Shown here: positions 1 to 8,962 of the stretch, one piece after another | How positions within the stretch are numbered: the stretch's first letter is position 1 | How the letters are laid out: every line of letters starts with the position of its first letter | The notes under the pieces: model-generated | What the model was told of the DNA's origin: nothing | What the model saw: only the letters and a program-made list of their open reading frames with translations | Databases searched by the model: none | Made by a program: the position numbers and the translations under genes | DNA from: Phycisphaerae bacterium | GTDB lineage: Bacteria; Planctomycetota; Phycisphaerae; JAAYCJ01 | Length of the DNA: 53,787 nt | Direction: 5' to 3' | NCBI GenBank assembly: GCA_012729815.1 | Contig: JAAYCJ010000267.1 | Coordinates: forward strand, 1 to 53,787

Positions 1-446
1 TCGGTCATGAACCAGGAGTAGCCGATCATCTGGACTTCGTAGCCGCTGGAGATCCAATACCACGGCCAGTCGCCGGTTCCGCCGTCCCAGGCGACGATCT
101 GGCTGCCGCTCCCGCCCGGCCAGGGCACCGAGGGGCTTGGGCAGTACAGCAGCTTGGGTGTCGAAATGTACCGCGGATGGAAACTGCCCGCGTCGCGATC
201 GACCACGTGCCGCCGCAGATGCACCATGTGCTGGGCGGGAAAGTAGTGGATGCAGAACGTGCCGTCGTTGTCGTCGGCGTACAGCACGTGGGCCGATCCC
301 AGGTTGTGCAACTGGCTCAGGCACACCGTCCGCTGAGCGCTGCGGCGGGCCTCGGTGAGGGCCGGAAGCAGGATCGCCACCAGCACCGCAATGATCGCCA
401 CGACGACCAGGAGCTCGATCAGGGTGAAACTGCGCGACCGCGGCAT
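1..446 (-). CDS. Prepilin-type N-terminal cleavage/methylation protein (3' end missing)
   Basis: A type IV pilin-like or pseudopilin-like secreted protein. The reading frame opens at an ATG at 446 and runs off the left edge. The first residues are [20 protein letters not shown], the classic class III signal: a short basic leader, cleavage before Phe, Glu at mature position 5, then a hydrophobic helix. After it comes a soluble part rich in Trp, Tyr and Gly, with aromatic stretches such as WPWYW. Planctomycetes carry many such proteins, usually as secreted single-domain proteins rather than pilus subunits. A GntR regulator lies just upstream on the same strand and may control it. GGAAGGCCGGA before the ATG can serve as a ribosome binding site. 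The family call is firm; the role is unknown. Confidence 0.85.
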   Translation of the reverse strand, partial: MPRSRSFTLIELLVVVAIIAVLVAILLPALTEARRSAQRTVCLSQLHNLGSAHVLYADDNDGTFCIHYFPAQHMVHLRRHVVDRDAGSFHPRYISTPKLLYCPSPSVPWPGGSGSQIVAWDGGTGDWPWYWISSGYEVQMIGYSWFMT

Positions 447-518
447 TCCGGCCTTCCGCGTTGTGGGCCCGACATGACGCCGGTTTGTCACCGCCATATT
501 CGCGGACCTCGAAAGGGT

Positions 519-1175
519 TCAGTCGGTCAGCCCGTGGCTGGCCAGGTACTCGTAACCCGAACGCACGTGCCGCTTGGCCAGATACTCAGCCGAGTCGCCG
601 TCGCGGTCGGCAATCGCCTGGATCAGCGCCTTGTGCCGGTGAAGATACTCCCGCCTGTCGATCGGGTCGTTGCGCCCGGCGGTCTTCTCAAGGATCAACA
701 GGCGATCCAGTTCACTCTCCAGCAACGGACACTCGGCGCATCGGTAGATGAAACGGTGGATCGCCACGTCCAGCCGGGTCTGTTCCATCGTATCCCCACC
801 CAGCACCGCCTCTTCCAAATCGTGGCCCATGCCCTTGAGTTCGGCGATCTGGTCGTCCGTGATCCGCTGAGCGCAAAGCCGCGCGGCCACCGACTCCAGA
901 CCTTCGCGGATCAGGTAGAGCCCCTCCAGGTCGCGCAAGCTCAGCGTCCGGACGCGGGCGATCTTCAGCGGCTCCTTGACCAGCAGCCCCTCGCTCTCCA
1001 GCCGCCGCATCGCCTCGGCCACGGGAACCGGGCTGCACCCGAACTCCCGGGCCAGCTTCCGCTGGGAAACCCGCTGGCCGCGGGCCAACTCACCACGGAG
1101 CAGCTTCTGGCGGATCCGTTCGTGCACCCTGTCCACCGTGGTCGCCACCGGCTTTGCCATTGTAGAATTTCCCAT
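519..1175 (-). CDS. GntR-family transcriptional regulator, FCD (FadR) subfamily
   Basis: A DNA-binding repressor or activator that probably senses a carboxylate or sugar-acid ligand. The N-terminal 70 residues form the GntR winged helix, with the pattern LARGQRVSQRKLAREFGCS and a following AEAMRRLESEGLL. The C-terminal two thirds is an alpha-helical FCD domain. It keeps an Asp-x3-His pair (LDVAIH) and two later His residues (YLHRHKAL and AKRHVRS), the usual metal and ligand set. The start is uncertain: GTG at 1184, ATG at 1175 and ATG at 1160 are all in frame, and I chose 1175 for the weak GTGGGG upstream. A small palindrome CCAT-CGA-ATGG at 1190-1200 just upstream could be an autoregulatory site. 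The prepilin-like gene follows on the same strand. Confidence 0.88.
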   Translation of the reverse strand: MGNSTMAKPVATTVDRVHERIRQKLLRGELARGQRVSQRKLAREFGCSPVPVAEAMRRLESEGLLVKEPLKIARVRTLSLRDLEGLYLIREGLESVAARLCAQRITDDQIAELKGMGHDLEEAVLGGDTMEQTRLDVAIHRFIYRCAECPLLESELDRLLILEKTAGRNDPIDRREYLHRHKALIQAIADRDGDSAEYLAKRHVRSGYEYLASHGLTD

Positions 1176-1281
1176 ATGCCCCACTTATACCATCGAATGG
1201 ACTATTTTGCAATGGCATTTTGGCGGCGCATGGATTAAGTATTGAAATGCCCTTGCCTCCCGGACACAAAGAGGGTCGAGG

Positions 1282-3712
1282 CTACTCGTATCGGGGGGTA
1301 ATCAACCAGATTCCGCCCTCGAACCGGTCCAGTGCGTCCTGCAGCCCTTCCTGCAATTCCGGATCGCTCGGACTTTCGCAGTCGCTGCTGCCGCCCCCGC
1401 TGGTCAGGCCGACGCGGATGCGGTCGCCGACCACGGTCACCACCGGATAGGTGAGCTCGATCTTTTGATCGTACCAGTACCCGTAGTAGTCCTTGTCGTA
1501 GAAGTTGTAGCCGAAGACGTTGTAGTCCAGCGGCTCGGGATCGGTCAGACGGTCGAACTCGACCCAGACCCGGTGGCCGCCGTGGTTCGCCTCCGGGTCG
1601 CAGTCGCACTCGCCGGTGACGATTCCGGGAATCGGGTCCGGCGGACGCATCTTGAACATGCACGCGCCGGTGGCGCCCTGCTGGTCGGGTTTGGTCAACA
1701 CGCCGACCGTCGCGCTGCCGCTGTGATCGGCGGTCAGTGTCACCGAGGCCTGGCCGTTCGGATCGGTGACTGCGGTGGTCGATCCAATCACTTCGGCTGG
1801 GCTGCCCGAGAAGAGGTTAAACTCCAACTCCATGCCGACTACCGGGCCCCCGGTCGGCGTGATGCCGTTGTCTTCCTCCTTGAAATACCTCAGCGTCGCC
1901 GTGATCGTCACGGACCCTTCTTCGCCCGGATCAAAGAGCGAGACCGGCGGGTCCGCCTCCATCTCGATGCCGTACTCGGCGAGTTTGAACGTGACCAGGT
2001 TTTCGCCGCACTTGAGCGTCAACGTCTTGCTGCCGTCGATCAGCACGTTCTCGTCGAGGTCCAGGGCCTCCATCTTGATGCTGACCTCGCGGCCGGGGAT
2101 CAGCCCGTCGAACTCCTTGGCCACATGCGGCAGGTCCTGCAGCACGTTGGGATCGGGCGGCGGGAAATTCGGATCAGTGTACTCGATGGTGACCCGCGTG
2201 GTCACCGTCTGCTCCGGCACGCCGAACGTGCCAACGGTCAGCCAAGTCGGCAGATACAGATGACGGGTGGTCCCGCCCGCAAAGGGCCACAAATCGAGAT
2301 TGGCCTCCCAGCCGCCTTCCTTGGCGATGGCTTTGAACTCCAATCCGTACGGATCCCAGTTGCTCGCGTCGTCAGCGGGCTCCGGATCGGCCCCGACCGC
2401 GTAAACCGGAATCTCGCCGCTCTGCCACGCCATCACGTCCGACCAGTTCTTGTAGGCCATCCACGGAATGATCCATACCGCGTCCAGCGCGGTCTGGGTG
2501 TCAACCAGGTCATCCCAGGCCATGAAACTGCCCAAACCGGATTCGAACACGTCGATGGCTTTGAAGCCGAGATTGAACGGGTCCGATGAGTTCGGTTCCG
2601 GTCCGATGGCATCCTCAAGGTCGAGAAATGAAGCGTTGGCCGCCACGAGGTACACGAAGCTTCGCGGCAGCGAGCCCAGATTCTCGCGCCACAGGTCCTC
2701 GCGCATGTAGAGGTACTTGGTTTCGGTTTTCTTGAAGACATCCACGCGACTGACCACGATGACCCGCCCGATCTGTCGCTCGGCCTCAAGGTCGATGCTC
2801 TTGGCAATCCGCTTGAATCCGAAGTCATACGGATCGGTCCAACCCGAGCCGGTCTGGTAGGTCTGGGCGGCGGCCACCTGGATGTAGCAGTAGTGCTCGC
2901 CCATGTCCGCGACCTTAAAGCCGAAGTTGAATGGATCGGGCGTGTCCGCCGCCGGCGCCGGCCGCGAGATCGCGTGGGCAAGGATCACGATCACGCCGTA
3001 ATCTTCGAGATCGACGAAGTCCTCCACGCCCAGCGTCCGATAGCCGTCGTTCGGATCGTTGTATTTGATGTCAATGTCGTACGGATCCCAGTCGTAGTTC
3101 TCCACCAGGTAGTCCCTGATGAGTTCGAAGGCCCGCACGTCGGCTTTGCCAAACTCCTCGGTGGCGGCGCTCATCAGCAGGATCTTGCGCGAATCGGGAG
3201 TGTAGTGGAGGTCATCGTCCTTGGCCGTCGCCTTGGGCGCCTCGATGACCTTGGCCTGATCGGCCTGCCAGGGCCTGGCGCATGGCTGAGGAACTGTAGG
3301 TCGGGCCGTTGCCGAAACCTTCGATGGTGTTGATCGCCGAGACGTACCCGCTGGCGAACTTGACCCAGATCGAATAGCCGTCGTCGGCCAGCAGGACTTG
3401 GCTGACGCCCGGATCGTTGCTCAGCCGCTCGACCAGGGCGGCGCGTGCCTCGGTCGAGGTTTTAGTGGGACGCTCCTGGATTTACAAATCCGTCGCGTCG
3501 TCGAGAATCTTGGCGTCCGCCGCGGTCAACAAAGTTCTTTCAGCCGTATTCGGATCGACCGAATTGGGATCCGAGGTGTTTGGATCGGATGTATTCGGGT
3601 CCGACGCGTTCGGGTCCGGCGCCGCTCCGCCGCAGCCGCCGATCCAGATCGAAACCGCCACCGCCAACAGCGCATAGACCGCCCACGACAACCGATCGCT
3701 CTTGCCCGTCAT
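1282..3712 (-). pseudogene. Large repeat-containing Ig-like lipoprotein, broken by a stop and a frameshift
   Basis: Read through two lesions, this is one surface lipoprotein of about 810 residues. It opens at ATG 3712 (GAGGGTGG upstream) with a lipoprotein signal ending in IGGC, then a linker of SDPNT repeats. An in-frame TAA at 3482-3484 interrupts it. The same frame continues as a well-formed protein until about 3270, where one extra G moves it into the frame of the 630-codon open stretch 1282-3174. That part carries five related motifs of the form DP(F/Y)(N/D/G)(F/L)xFK, spaced through some 280 residues. A bacterial Ig-like or invasin-like domain follows, with a VTDPNGQASVTLTAD signature typical of such folds. 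Function is unknown; cell-surface adhesion or cargo is a guess. Both lesions could be sequence errors, but two in one gene suggest real decay. Confidence 0.7.
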
Positions 3713-3838
3713 TGCACCACCCTCGCTTGAACCTGGACATGTGCCTCAGTCCGTCCACGACGATGCTGATAGTGCATCACGAAGCGGCGATGGGAGTCAA
3801 ACTGGCAAAAGGCGGCAAGACGGACGGGTTGGGCAGGT

Positions 3839-4597
3839 CTACTTCTTTTCGCCGAGGCGGTTGATCATGGCCGCGATGTAGCCGGCGCCGAAGCCGTTGT
3901 CGATGTTGACCACCGAGACATTCGAGGCGCAACTATTGAGCATCCCCAGCAAAGCGGCCAAGCCGCCGAAGCTCGCCCCGTAGCCGACGCTGGTCGGCAC
4001 CGCAATCACCGGAACCGATACCAACCCCCCCACCACGCTCGGCAGCGCCCCTTCCATTCCCGCCACCACGATCACCACGTTCACCTTCGCCAGCGTCGCC
4101 GAAGCCGAGAGCAGCCGGTGCAATCCTGCCACGCCCACATCGTAGACCGTCTCGACCCGCTGATCCATGATCTCGAGCGTCTCGCGAGCCTCTTCCGCGA
4201 CAAACAGATCGCTGGTTCCCGCGCAGACGAGTCCCACCGCGCCGGCTGAGGGCTCGCACGGTTTTTGTCGCACCACGATGGTGCGGCTGATGGGGTTGTA
4301 GCGGGCATCGGCCACGAGGCGCTTGACCTGTTCGTACGCCTGCTGATCGGCCCGCGTAGCCAGAACGTTCGACCCTTTTTGCACCAGGCGTTCGACGATT
4401 TGCGCAACCTGCTCCGGAGTCTTGCGCGGACAGAACACCACTTCGGGGAATCCGCAGCGGATGGCGCGATGGTGATCGACCCGCGCGAACCCCAGGTCCT
4501 CGAACGGCAGATGGCGCAGACGATCGAGGGCTGCTTCGGTCGAGAGCTTGCCCGCTGAGACGTCGTTGAGCAGTTGTTTGAGTGTCTTTTCATCCAT
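3839..4597 (-). CDS. larB: LarB, nickel-pincer nucleotide cofactor biosynthesis (PurE-like)
   Basis: LarB carboxylates and hydrolyses nicotinic acid adenine dinucleotide to give the biscarboxylated pyridinium mononucleotide, the first step towards the nickel-pincer cofactor of lactate racemase-type enzymes. The protein has 252 residues, the usual size. The C-terminal half (about 115-250) is the PurE-like Rossmann domain: GLVCAGTSDLFVAEEA, VVAGMEGALPSVVGGL, VIAVPTSVGYGASFGGLAAL and a closing NIDNGFGAGYIAAM. The N-terminal part carries the LarB-specific segment around DHHRAIRCGFPEVVFCPRKT. No larC or larE lies in the window, so the cofactor pathway must be completed elsewhere. It is divergent from the pyr operon. 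The only other nickel-related gene seen is nikR, 38 kb away. Confidence 0.93.
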   Translation of the reverse strand: MDEKTLKQLLNDVSAGKLSTEAALDRLRHLPFEDLGFARVDHHRAIRCGFPEVVFCPRKTPEQVAQIVERLVQKGSNVLATRADQQAYEQVKRLVADARYNPISRTIVVRQKPCEPSAGAVGLVCAGTSDLFVAEEARETLEIMDQRVETVYDVGVAGLHRLLSASATLAKVNVVIVVAGMEGALPSVVGGLVSVPVIAVPTSVGYGASFGGLAALLGMLNSCASNVSVVNIDNGFGAGYIAAMINRLGEKK

Positions 4598-4778
4598 GGT
4601 TGCGACCGATTATACGTTGACCCGACGGATTGTACACCCGATGCCCGCCGACCGCGGTCGGAACGGGCGAAAAAAGGCTGAAAATGCGGGCATTTTTGGC
4701 CGAAATTTTTGTATTGACACCCGCTGCGGCGGTCGGAAGAATGCCTATAGACGGGCCGGAACCGGTAAGTCAGCCCGA

Positions 4779-4807
4779 TTGACAAAGCCCACCGGCCGAA
4801 CTATACT
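4779..4807 (+). promoter_or_regulatory. Near-consensus sigma-70 promoter for the pyrK leader
   Basis: TTGACA at 4779-4784, a 17-base spacer, then TATACT at 4802-4807. Start of transcription would fall near 4814. This leaves a leader of about 120 bases before pyrK, containing the terminator-like hairpin at 4855-4893. The whole gap 4598-4937 between larB and pyrK holds no further gene. Confidence 0.75.
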
Positions 4808-4854
4808 GAAGTTGCAGTTGGGCACCGAAATTTGTGGCTGTTTTCAGCCGTGGC

Positions 4855-4893
4855 ACTTCCGGACCGGCTCTTCGCCGGCCCGGAAGTTTTTTT
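4855..4893 (+). terminator. Intrinsic terminator in the pyrK leader (possible attenuator)
   Basis: A 14-bp stem with one mismatch (ACTTCCGGACCGGC at 4855-4868 against 4874-4887), a five-base loop TCTTC, and a run of seven T at 4887-4893. It lies between the strong promoter at 4779-4807 and the pyrK start at 4938. It should therefore either attenuate the pyr operon or end a short RNA of about 80 bases. A small hairpin, GGCTG-TTTT-CAGCC, precedes it. I do not see a clear PyrR-binding box. Confidence 0.75.
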
Positions 4894-4937
4894 AGGGCGA
4901 CCGGCCAACATCATAAACTACCGTTAATTCAGAGTTT

Positions 4938-5915
4938 ATGGCACACCATCTGGACAACAAGGCCGTGCACCAGGCCGAGGTGCTTTCGAACCGACCCATC
5001 TCGGCGGGGAAGGACCAGCCGAACTACCTCCTGGAATTAAAGCTCGACCGGAGCTTCACCGCCCTGCCCGGTCAATTCATTCAAATTCAGATTTCAGAGC
5101 CTCCATTGACAACACACCGCGAACTGGAGCACCAGAACGGCGAATTCCAGCCGTGGACGGTGGAAGCGGAGTTGGACCACAAAACTCCGCTGCTGAACCG
5201 GCCGTTCAGCCTGGCGGACCTCCGGACGGTCGATGGTTTTACGCAAGCCTCCGTTTTGTATAAGGTTAGGGGCCCTGGCACCATCCGGTTGAGCCAGTTT
5301 CGAGCGTCCGATAACCTGACATTGTTTGGGCCGCTGGGTTCGAGTGTGTTTACGTTACCCGAAAGGGTGGACCGCGTGGTGATGGTCGGAGGCGGTCTGG
5401 GTTTGGCGGGGCTGCTATTCTGGACCAATGGTCTGATCGAAAAGGGTCTGCCGGTGACGATGGTGGCGGGAGCCCCGACGGCTGAGCAAATCCCGTTGCC
5501 CAAAAAGCTCTGGTCGCAGCGGACGAGTGACACCCGAAATCTCTCGAACGTCTTTTCACGGCTTGGACCCGAGGCGGTGAACCTGTACGTGGCCACCGAT
5601 GACGGATCAGCCGGGCACAAGGGTTTCGTCACCGAGGTTTTCGACCAGGTGCTGGCGGAAAAACCGCCGAGCGAGCGTTGGGCGGTCTATGCCTGCGGTC
5701 CGTGGGCCATGCTGAGGCTGATCGCCCGGGCCGCCGATGAGGCAAACGTCTTTTGCCAGGTGTCGCTGGAGGAGATGATGGCCTGCGGGATCGGGGCGTG
5801 TCAGGCGTGCGTGATCAAGGTCCGGGCCGACAACCAGCAAGGCTGGCAGTACAAGCTCTGTTGCACGCAGGGCCCGGTGTTCGATGCGCGGACCATCGTG
5901 TGGGATCAGGACTGA
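4938..5915 (+). CDS. pyrK: Dihydroorotate dehydrogenase B, electron transfer subunit PyrK
   Basis: PyrK passes electrons from dihydroorotate oxidation in PyrD to NAD through FAD and a [2Fe-2S] cluster. The 325 residues follow the family order. A beta-barrel FAD domain has RPFSLADL at 88-95, and an NAD(P) domain has VVMVGGGLGLAGL around 147-159. A C-terminal cluster-binding loop supplies Cys283, Cys288, Cys291 and Cys308/309. The protein is longer than the common 250-260 residues, mainly from an insertion at about 55-85 in the FAD domain. It begins at an ATG with only a weak AGAG upstream. Its stop is two bases from the pyrD start, so the two are surely cotranscribed and form the heterotetramer. 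Confidence 0.93.
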   Translation: MAHHLDNKAVHQAEVLSNRPISAGKDQPNYLLELKLDRSFTALPGQFIQIQISEPPLTTHRELEHQNGEFQPWTVEAELDHKTPLLNRPFSLADLRTVDGFTQASVLYKVRGPGTIRLSQFRASDNLTLFGPLGSSVFTLPERVDRVVMVGGGLGLAGLLFWTNGLIEKGLPVTMVAGAPTAEQIPLPKKLWSQRTSDTRNLSNVFSRLGPEAVNLYVATDDGSAGHKGFVTEVFDQVLAEKPPSERWAVYACGPWAMLRLIARAADEANVFCQVSLEEMMACGIGACQACVIKVRADNQQGWQYKLCCTQGPVFDARTIVWDQD

Positions 5916-5917
5916 CC

Positions 5918-6880
5918 ATGGATCAATTGAGAAGCCGGACCGACGTTGATCTTTCGGTGGACCTTGCGGGCATTCAAATGCAGAACCCGCTGACCACCGC
6001 CTCAGGCACCAGCGGGTATGGCCCGGAGCTTTCGAGCTACGTGGACCTTTCGCGACTGGGGGCATTCACCACCAAGTCGATCACCGTCGAGCCGCGCGAG
6101 GGCAATCCCGCGCCGCGGATCGTCGAGACGCGGGCCGGCGTGATCAACAGCATCGGGTTGGCCAACGTCGGCTTGGAGAAGTTCCTGGCCGAGAAGCTGC
6201 CGTCGGCGGCGAAGCTGGGCGTGCCGATTCTGGTGAACGTGGCGGGCAAGACGATCGACGAGTATCTGACAGTGGCTTCGGCGCTGGATCGCGTCGAGGA
6301 GATCGCGGGATTGGAGATCAACATCTCGTGTCCGAACGTGGCCGCGGGCGGCTTGGAGTTCGGCACGAACTGCACAATGGCGTCCGAACTGATCCGCACC
6401 CTGCGCGGCGCGGTCAAACGGGCCAAGCTGATCGTCAAGCTCAGCCCCAACGTGACCGACATCTGCGAAGTCGCCCGCGCCGCGGTCGAAGCGGGGGCTG
6501 ATGCGCTGAGTCTGATCAACACGCTGCGCGGCATGGCGATCAACGTCGAAGCGAAGCGGCCGGTGCTGCCGCGAGGCTTTGGCGGATTGAGCGGCCCGGC
6601 GGTCCATCCGGTGGCGGTGTATTGCGTGTGGCGGGTCTATCGCGAGGTGGCCAAACCAGCCGGCGTGCCGATCATCGGCCTCGGCGGCGTGCAGCTCTGG
6701 CAGGATGCGATGGAACTGATGCTGGCCGGTGCGACCGCGGTGGCGATCGGCACGGCGCTGTTTATCGACCCGCAGTGCCCGATCAAGATCCTGGACGGAA
6801 TGACCGATTACTGCCGGCGGCACGGCGTGCGGCGGATCGCCGACCTGATCGGCACGGTGGCGCCGCCCACCGCGACGTAG
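5918..6880 (+). CDS. pyrD: Dihydroorotate dehydrogenase, catalytic subunit, class 1B
   Basis: Fourth step of pyrimidine synthesis: dihydroorotate to orotate, on an FMN TIM barrel in the cytosol. The class is shown by the active-site loop NISCPN with Cys138 as catalytic base, where quinone-linked class 2 enzymes use Ser, and by the PyrK gene directly upstream. FMN and phosphate contacts appear in TTASGTSGYG near the start, GLGGVQLWQDAMELMLAGA and VAIGTALF near the end. I start it at ATG 5918, two bases after the pyrK stop; an upstream extension in this frame would lie entirely within pyrK. The length of 320 residues is normal. NAD-linked class 1B enzymes fit anaerobic growth. Confidence 0.95.
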   Translation: MDQLRSRTDVDLSVDLAGIQMQNPLTTASGTSGYGPELSSYVDLSRLGAFTTKSITVEPREGNPAPRIVETRAGVINSIGLANVGLEKFLAEKLPSAAKLGVPILVNVAGKTIDEYLTVASALDRVEEIAGLEINISCPNVAAGGLEFGTNCTMASELIRTLRGAVKRAKLIVKLSPNVTDICEVARAAVEAGADALSLINTLRGMAINVEAKRPVLPRGFGGLSGPAVHPVAVYCVWRVYREVAKPAGVPIIGLGGVQLWQDAMELMLAGATAVAIGTALFIDPQCPIKILDGMTDYCRRHGVRRIADLIGTVAPPTAT

Positions 6881-6891
6881 CGAGGTGCGGC

Positions 6892-8322
6892 ATGACCGGC
6901 AACGACAACCTGACCGGCCGGTTTATCGACGCCCTGACGGCGGGCAAGCTCATTTCAAGAGGCGATCGCGTGCTGGCGGCGGTTTCGGGCGGCGCCGATT
7001 CGAACGCCCTGCTGCACCTGCTGGTCGCGGCGCGAAACACGATCGGCTTTGACCTCTTCGTCGGGCACTTGAATCACCAGCTTCGCGGCGAATCGGCCGA
7101 CATGGACGAGCAGTTCGTCCGCCGGACCGCCCAGGAGCTCTCGCTTCCCTTCCACGCCGAAGCCGTCGACGTGGACGCCGACCGCCGGCAACGGGGCGGA
7201 TCGCTCGAGGAAGCCGCCAGAAGGGTCCGCTACGAATTCTATGAGCGGGCGGTGCGGCATTTCGGGGCGGGTCGGATCGCCCTGGGTCATCACCGCGGCG
7301 ACCAGGTCGAGACGGTGCTGTTCAACATCATTCGCGGCACGGGTCTGCACGGGCTTCGCGGCATGCCGCGAGCCCGGCCGCTGCGAGTCGGCGGCAGCGT
7401 CATGATCGTCCGGCCGCTGCTGAGTATTACCAAAGATGAACTGGTGGCATACCTTCAGTCGAAGGGTCTCGGCTGGCGGGAGGATCACACCAACGCAGCG
7501 ATGATCGCGTCGCGGAACGTGCTGCGGCACCGCGTGATTCCCGAGATGGAACAGATTCACAGCGGCTTTGCGCAGCACCTGCTGGCGCTGGCCGATCAGG
7601 CGGCAGAGGCTGAGGCGATCGTCGATGACCGTGCCGACCGGCTGCTCGCCGTGGCGCAGCGGGATCAATCCTCCTGGAGCATTGAGGACTGGCGTCTGGA
7701 CCTCTCGCCGGCGATCGTGGCCGGCGAGGCCATTCGCAAGATGCTGATCGGCGTGGGTGTCGGCGCGGGCCGGATCGCCGCGAATCACATCGCGGACGTT
7801 CTGCGACTCGTGCGGAGCAACTCAGGCGCCGTCGATCTGCCCGATGGGATTCGCGCGCGCGTTCTGAACGACCGGCTGTTCGTCGAAAGAAAGCCTGCGC
7901 CTCAAGCAAAGGACCTCGACGCTCAGATCGCGTGGGTCGGCGGCGAATGCCGGTTCGGCGACCGGCGGTTTTCGCAGCAGCGTCAGCCGTTCGACCGGCT
8001 GTGGTTCGAGCGGTTCTTAGGCGAGAAGACCAGCGGCGAAGAGGCCATCGACGCGGAGAAGGTGGAAGGCAACCTGGTGATCCGTTACGCCCGCGAAGGC
8101 GAGCGGTTCCGGCCGTTGGGTTCGCCGGGCGGCAAGAAGATCGGCGACTTTCTCACCGATCGGAAGGTCCCGCCTCAGGATCGGCCAGCCGTGGTGGTCG
8201 CCGATGCGCGAGGCGTGGTGTGGCTGGTCGGATTCCGCATCGATCAGCGGGTGCATGTCGGCGAGCGAACCAGAAACGTGATCGTACTGCGTGTCGAGAG
8301 CAGGCCGGCAGACAGCGTCTAG
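6892..8322 (+). CDS. tilS: tRNA(Ile)-lysidine synthase TilS
   Basis: TilS attaches lysine to C34 of the CAU-anticodon tRNA(Ile) so that it reads AUA. The N-terminal PP-loop ATPase has SGGADS at 32-37, and VGHLNHQLRGESADMDE follows at about 58-74. The segment LGHHRGDQVETVLFNIIRG has Gly where most relatives have the first Asp of the HHxDDQxET motif. The C-terminal domain is present (FRPLGSPGGKKIGDFLTDRKVP). Total length is 476 residues. GAGGTGCGGC just before ATG 6892 supports this start. It is 11 bases after pyrD and the likely last gene of the pyr transcript. Its final four bases overlap the convergent end of def. Confidence 0.93.
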   Translation: MTGNDNLTGRFIDALTAGKLISRGDRVLAAVSGGADSNALLHLLVAARNTIGFDLFVGHLNHQLRGESADMDEQFVRRTAQELSLPFHAEAVDVDADRRQRGGSLEEAARRVRYEFYERAVRHFGAGRIALGHHRGDQVETVLFNIIRGTGLHGLRGMPRARPLRVGGSVMIVRPLLSITKDELVAYLQSKGLGWREDHTNAAMIASRNVLRHRVIPEMEQIHSGFAQHLLALADQAAEAEAIVDDRADRLLAVAQRDQSSWSIEDWRLDLSPAIVAGEAIRKMLIGVGVGAGRIAANHIADVLRLVRSNSGAVDLPDGIRARVLNDRLFVERKPAPQAKDLDAQIAWVGGECRFGDRRFSQQRQPFDRLWFERFLGEKTSGEEAIDAEKVEGNLVIRYAREGERFRPLGSPGGKKIGDFLTDRKVPPQDRPAVVVADARGVVWLVGFRIDQRVHVGERTRNVIVLRVESRPADSV

Positions 8323-8843
8323 TCGGCGGCCTTCTCTTCCATCATCTTAAGCTGCCGACGCGCGGCCAGCTTACCCACCACCGACATCCGCTGAACGATC
8401 AGCGTGCCGCGAAGGTGATCGGTCTCGTGCTGGAAGATTCGGGCCGTCAGGTCGGTCGCCTCGATCTCGCGACGGTTGCCGGTCAGGTCGGTGGCCTCGA
8501 GGATCACCCGCTGGCGGCGGCGGACCTTGCCGTAGATCTCGGGCAGCGACAGGCAGCCTTCCTCCGCCTCGGCCCAGCCCTCTTCATCGACGATCTCCGG
8601 GTTGATCAGGGCGTGGTCGTCGCCCTCTTCGCCGGATGGGTTGTAGGTGAAGATCGCCAAGGCCAGCCCCACCTGATTGCCCGCCAGGCCCACACCGCGA
8701 AACTCGTGCATCAGTTGGATCATCTTCTGGGCCAACTGCTCCACCCACGTATCGAGCTTCTCGATCGGCTTAGCCGTCTCGGCCAAGACCGGATCGGGAT
8801 ACTTCACCAGTGTCAGTTGATCGATTTCCTCTGCGGTCAGCAT
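8319..8843 (-). CDS. def: Peptide deformylase
   Basis: Removes the formyl group from the N-terminal methionine of new proteins; a cytosolic metalloenzyme. All three family motifs are present in 174 residues: GVGLAGNQVG at 50-59, where most have GLAAxQ; EEGCLSLP at about 94-101 with the metal-binding Cys97; and HETDH at 139-143 with the other two metal ligands and the catalytic Glu. The C-terminal tail RRQLKMMEEK is charged. The stop overlaps that of tilS by four bases, so the two transcripts converge with no room for a terminator between them. dprA lies upstream on the same strand. Confidence 0.95.
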   Translation of the reverse strand: MLTAEEIDQLTLVKYPDPVLAETAKPIEKLDTWVEQLAQKMIQLMHEFRGVGLAGNQVGLALAIFTYNPSGEEGDDHALINPEIVDEEGWAEAEEGCLSLPEIYGKVRRRQRVILEATDLTGNRREIEATDLTARIFQHETDHLRGTLIVQRMSVVGKLAARRQLKMMEEKAAD

Positions 8844-8962
8844 CGCTCCACCTTCGCCGTTTCATGCCTGAGTTTAACTTCAGAATTATACCCTTTTCGG
8901 CCGCGGTGCGTCAGGGGAATCTGCTGAGATTGGTCAATTCGACACAAACGGAAGGCACTTGG

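Noticed and set aside
177-1238. Long plus-strand open frame of 353 codons
   Set aside because: It runs antisense through the prepilin-like and GntR genes, has an odd His/Arg/Gln-rich composition and no recognisable domain.
3255-3300. Programmed frameshift in the large lipoprotein
   Set aside because: No slippery heptamer or following stem, and a separate in-frame stop lies upstream, so mutation or sequence error is simpler.
4814-4937. PyrR-binding loop in the pyr leader
   Set aside because: The conserved PyrR-binding sequence is not seen, only the terminator hairpin.
5753-5917. Upstream extension of pyrD
   Set aside because: The frame is open inside pyrK only by chance; family length and alignment start at the ATG at 5918.
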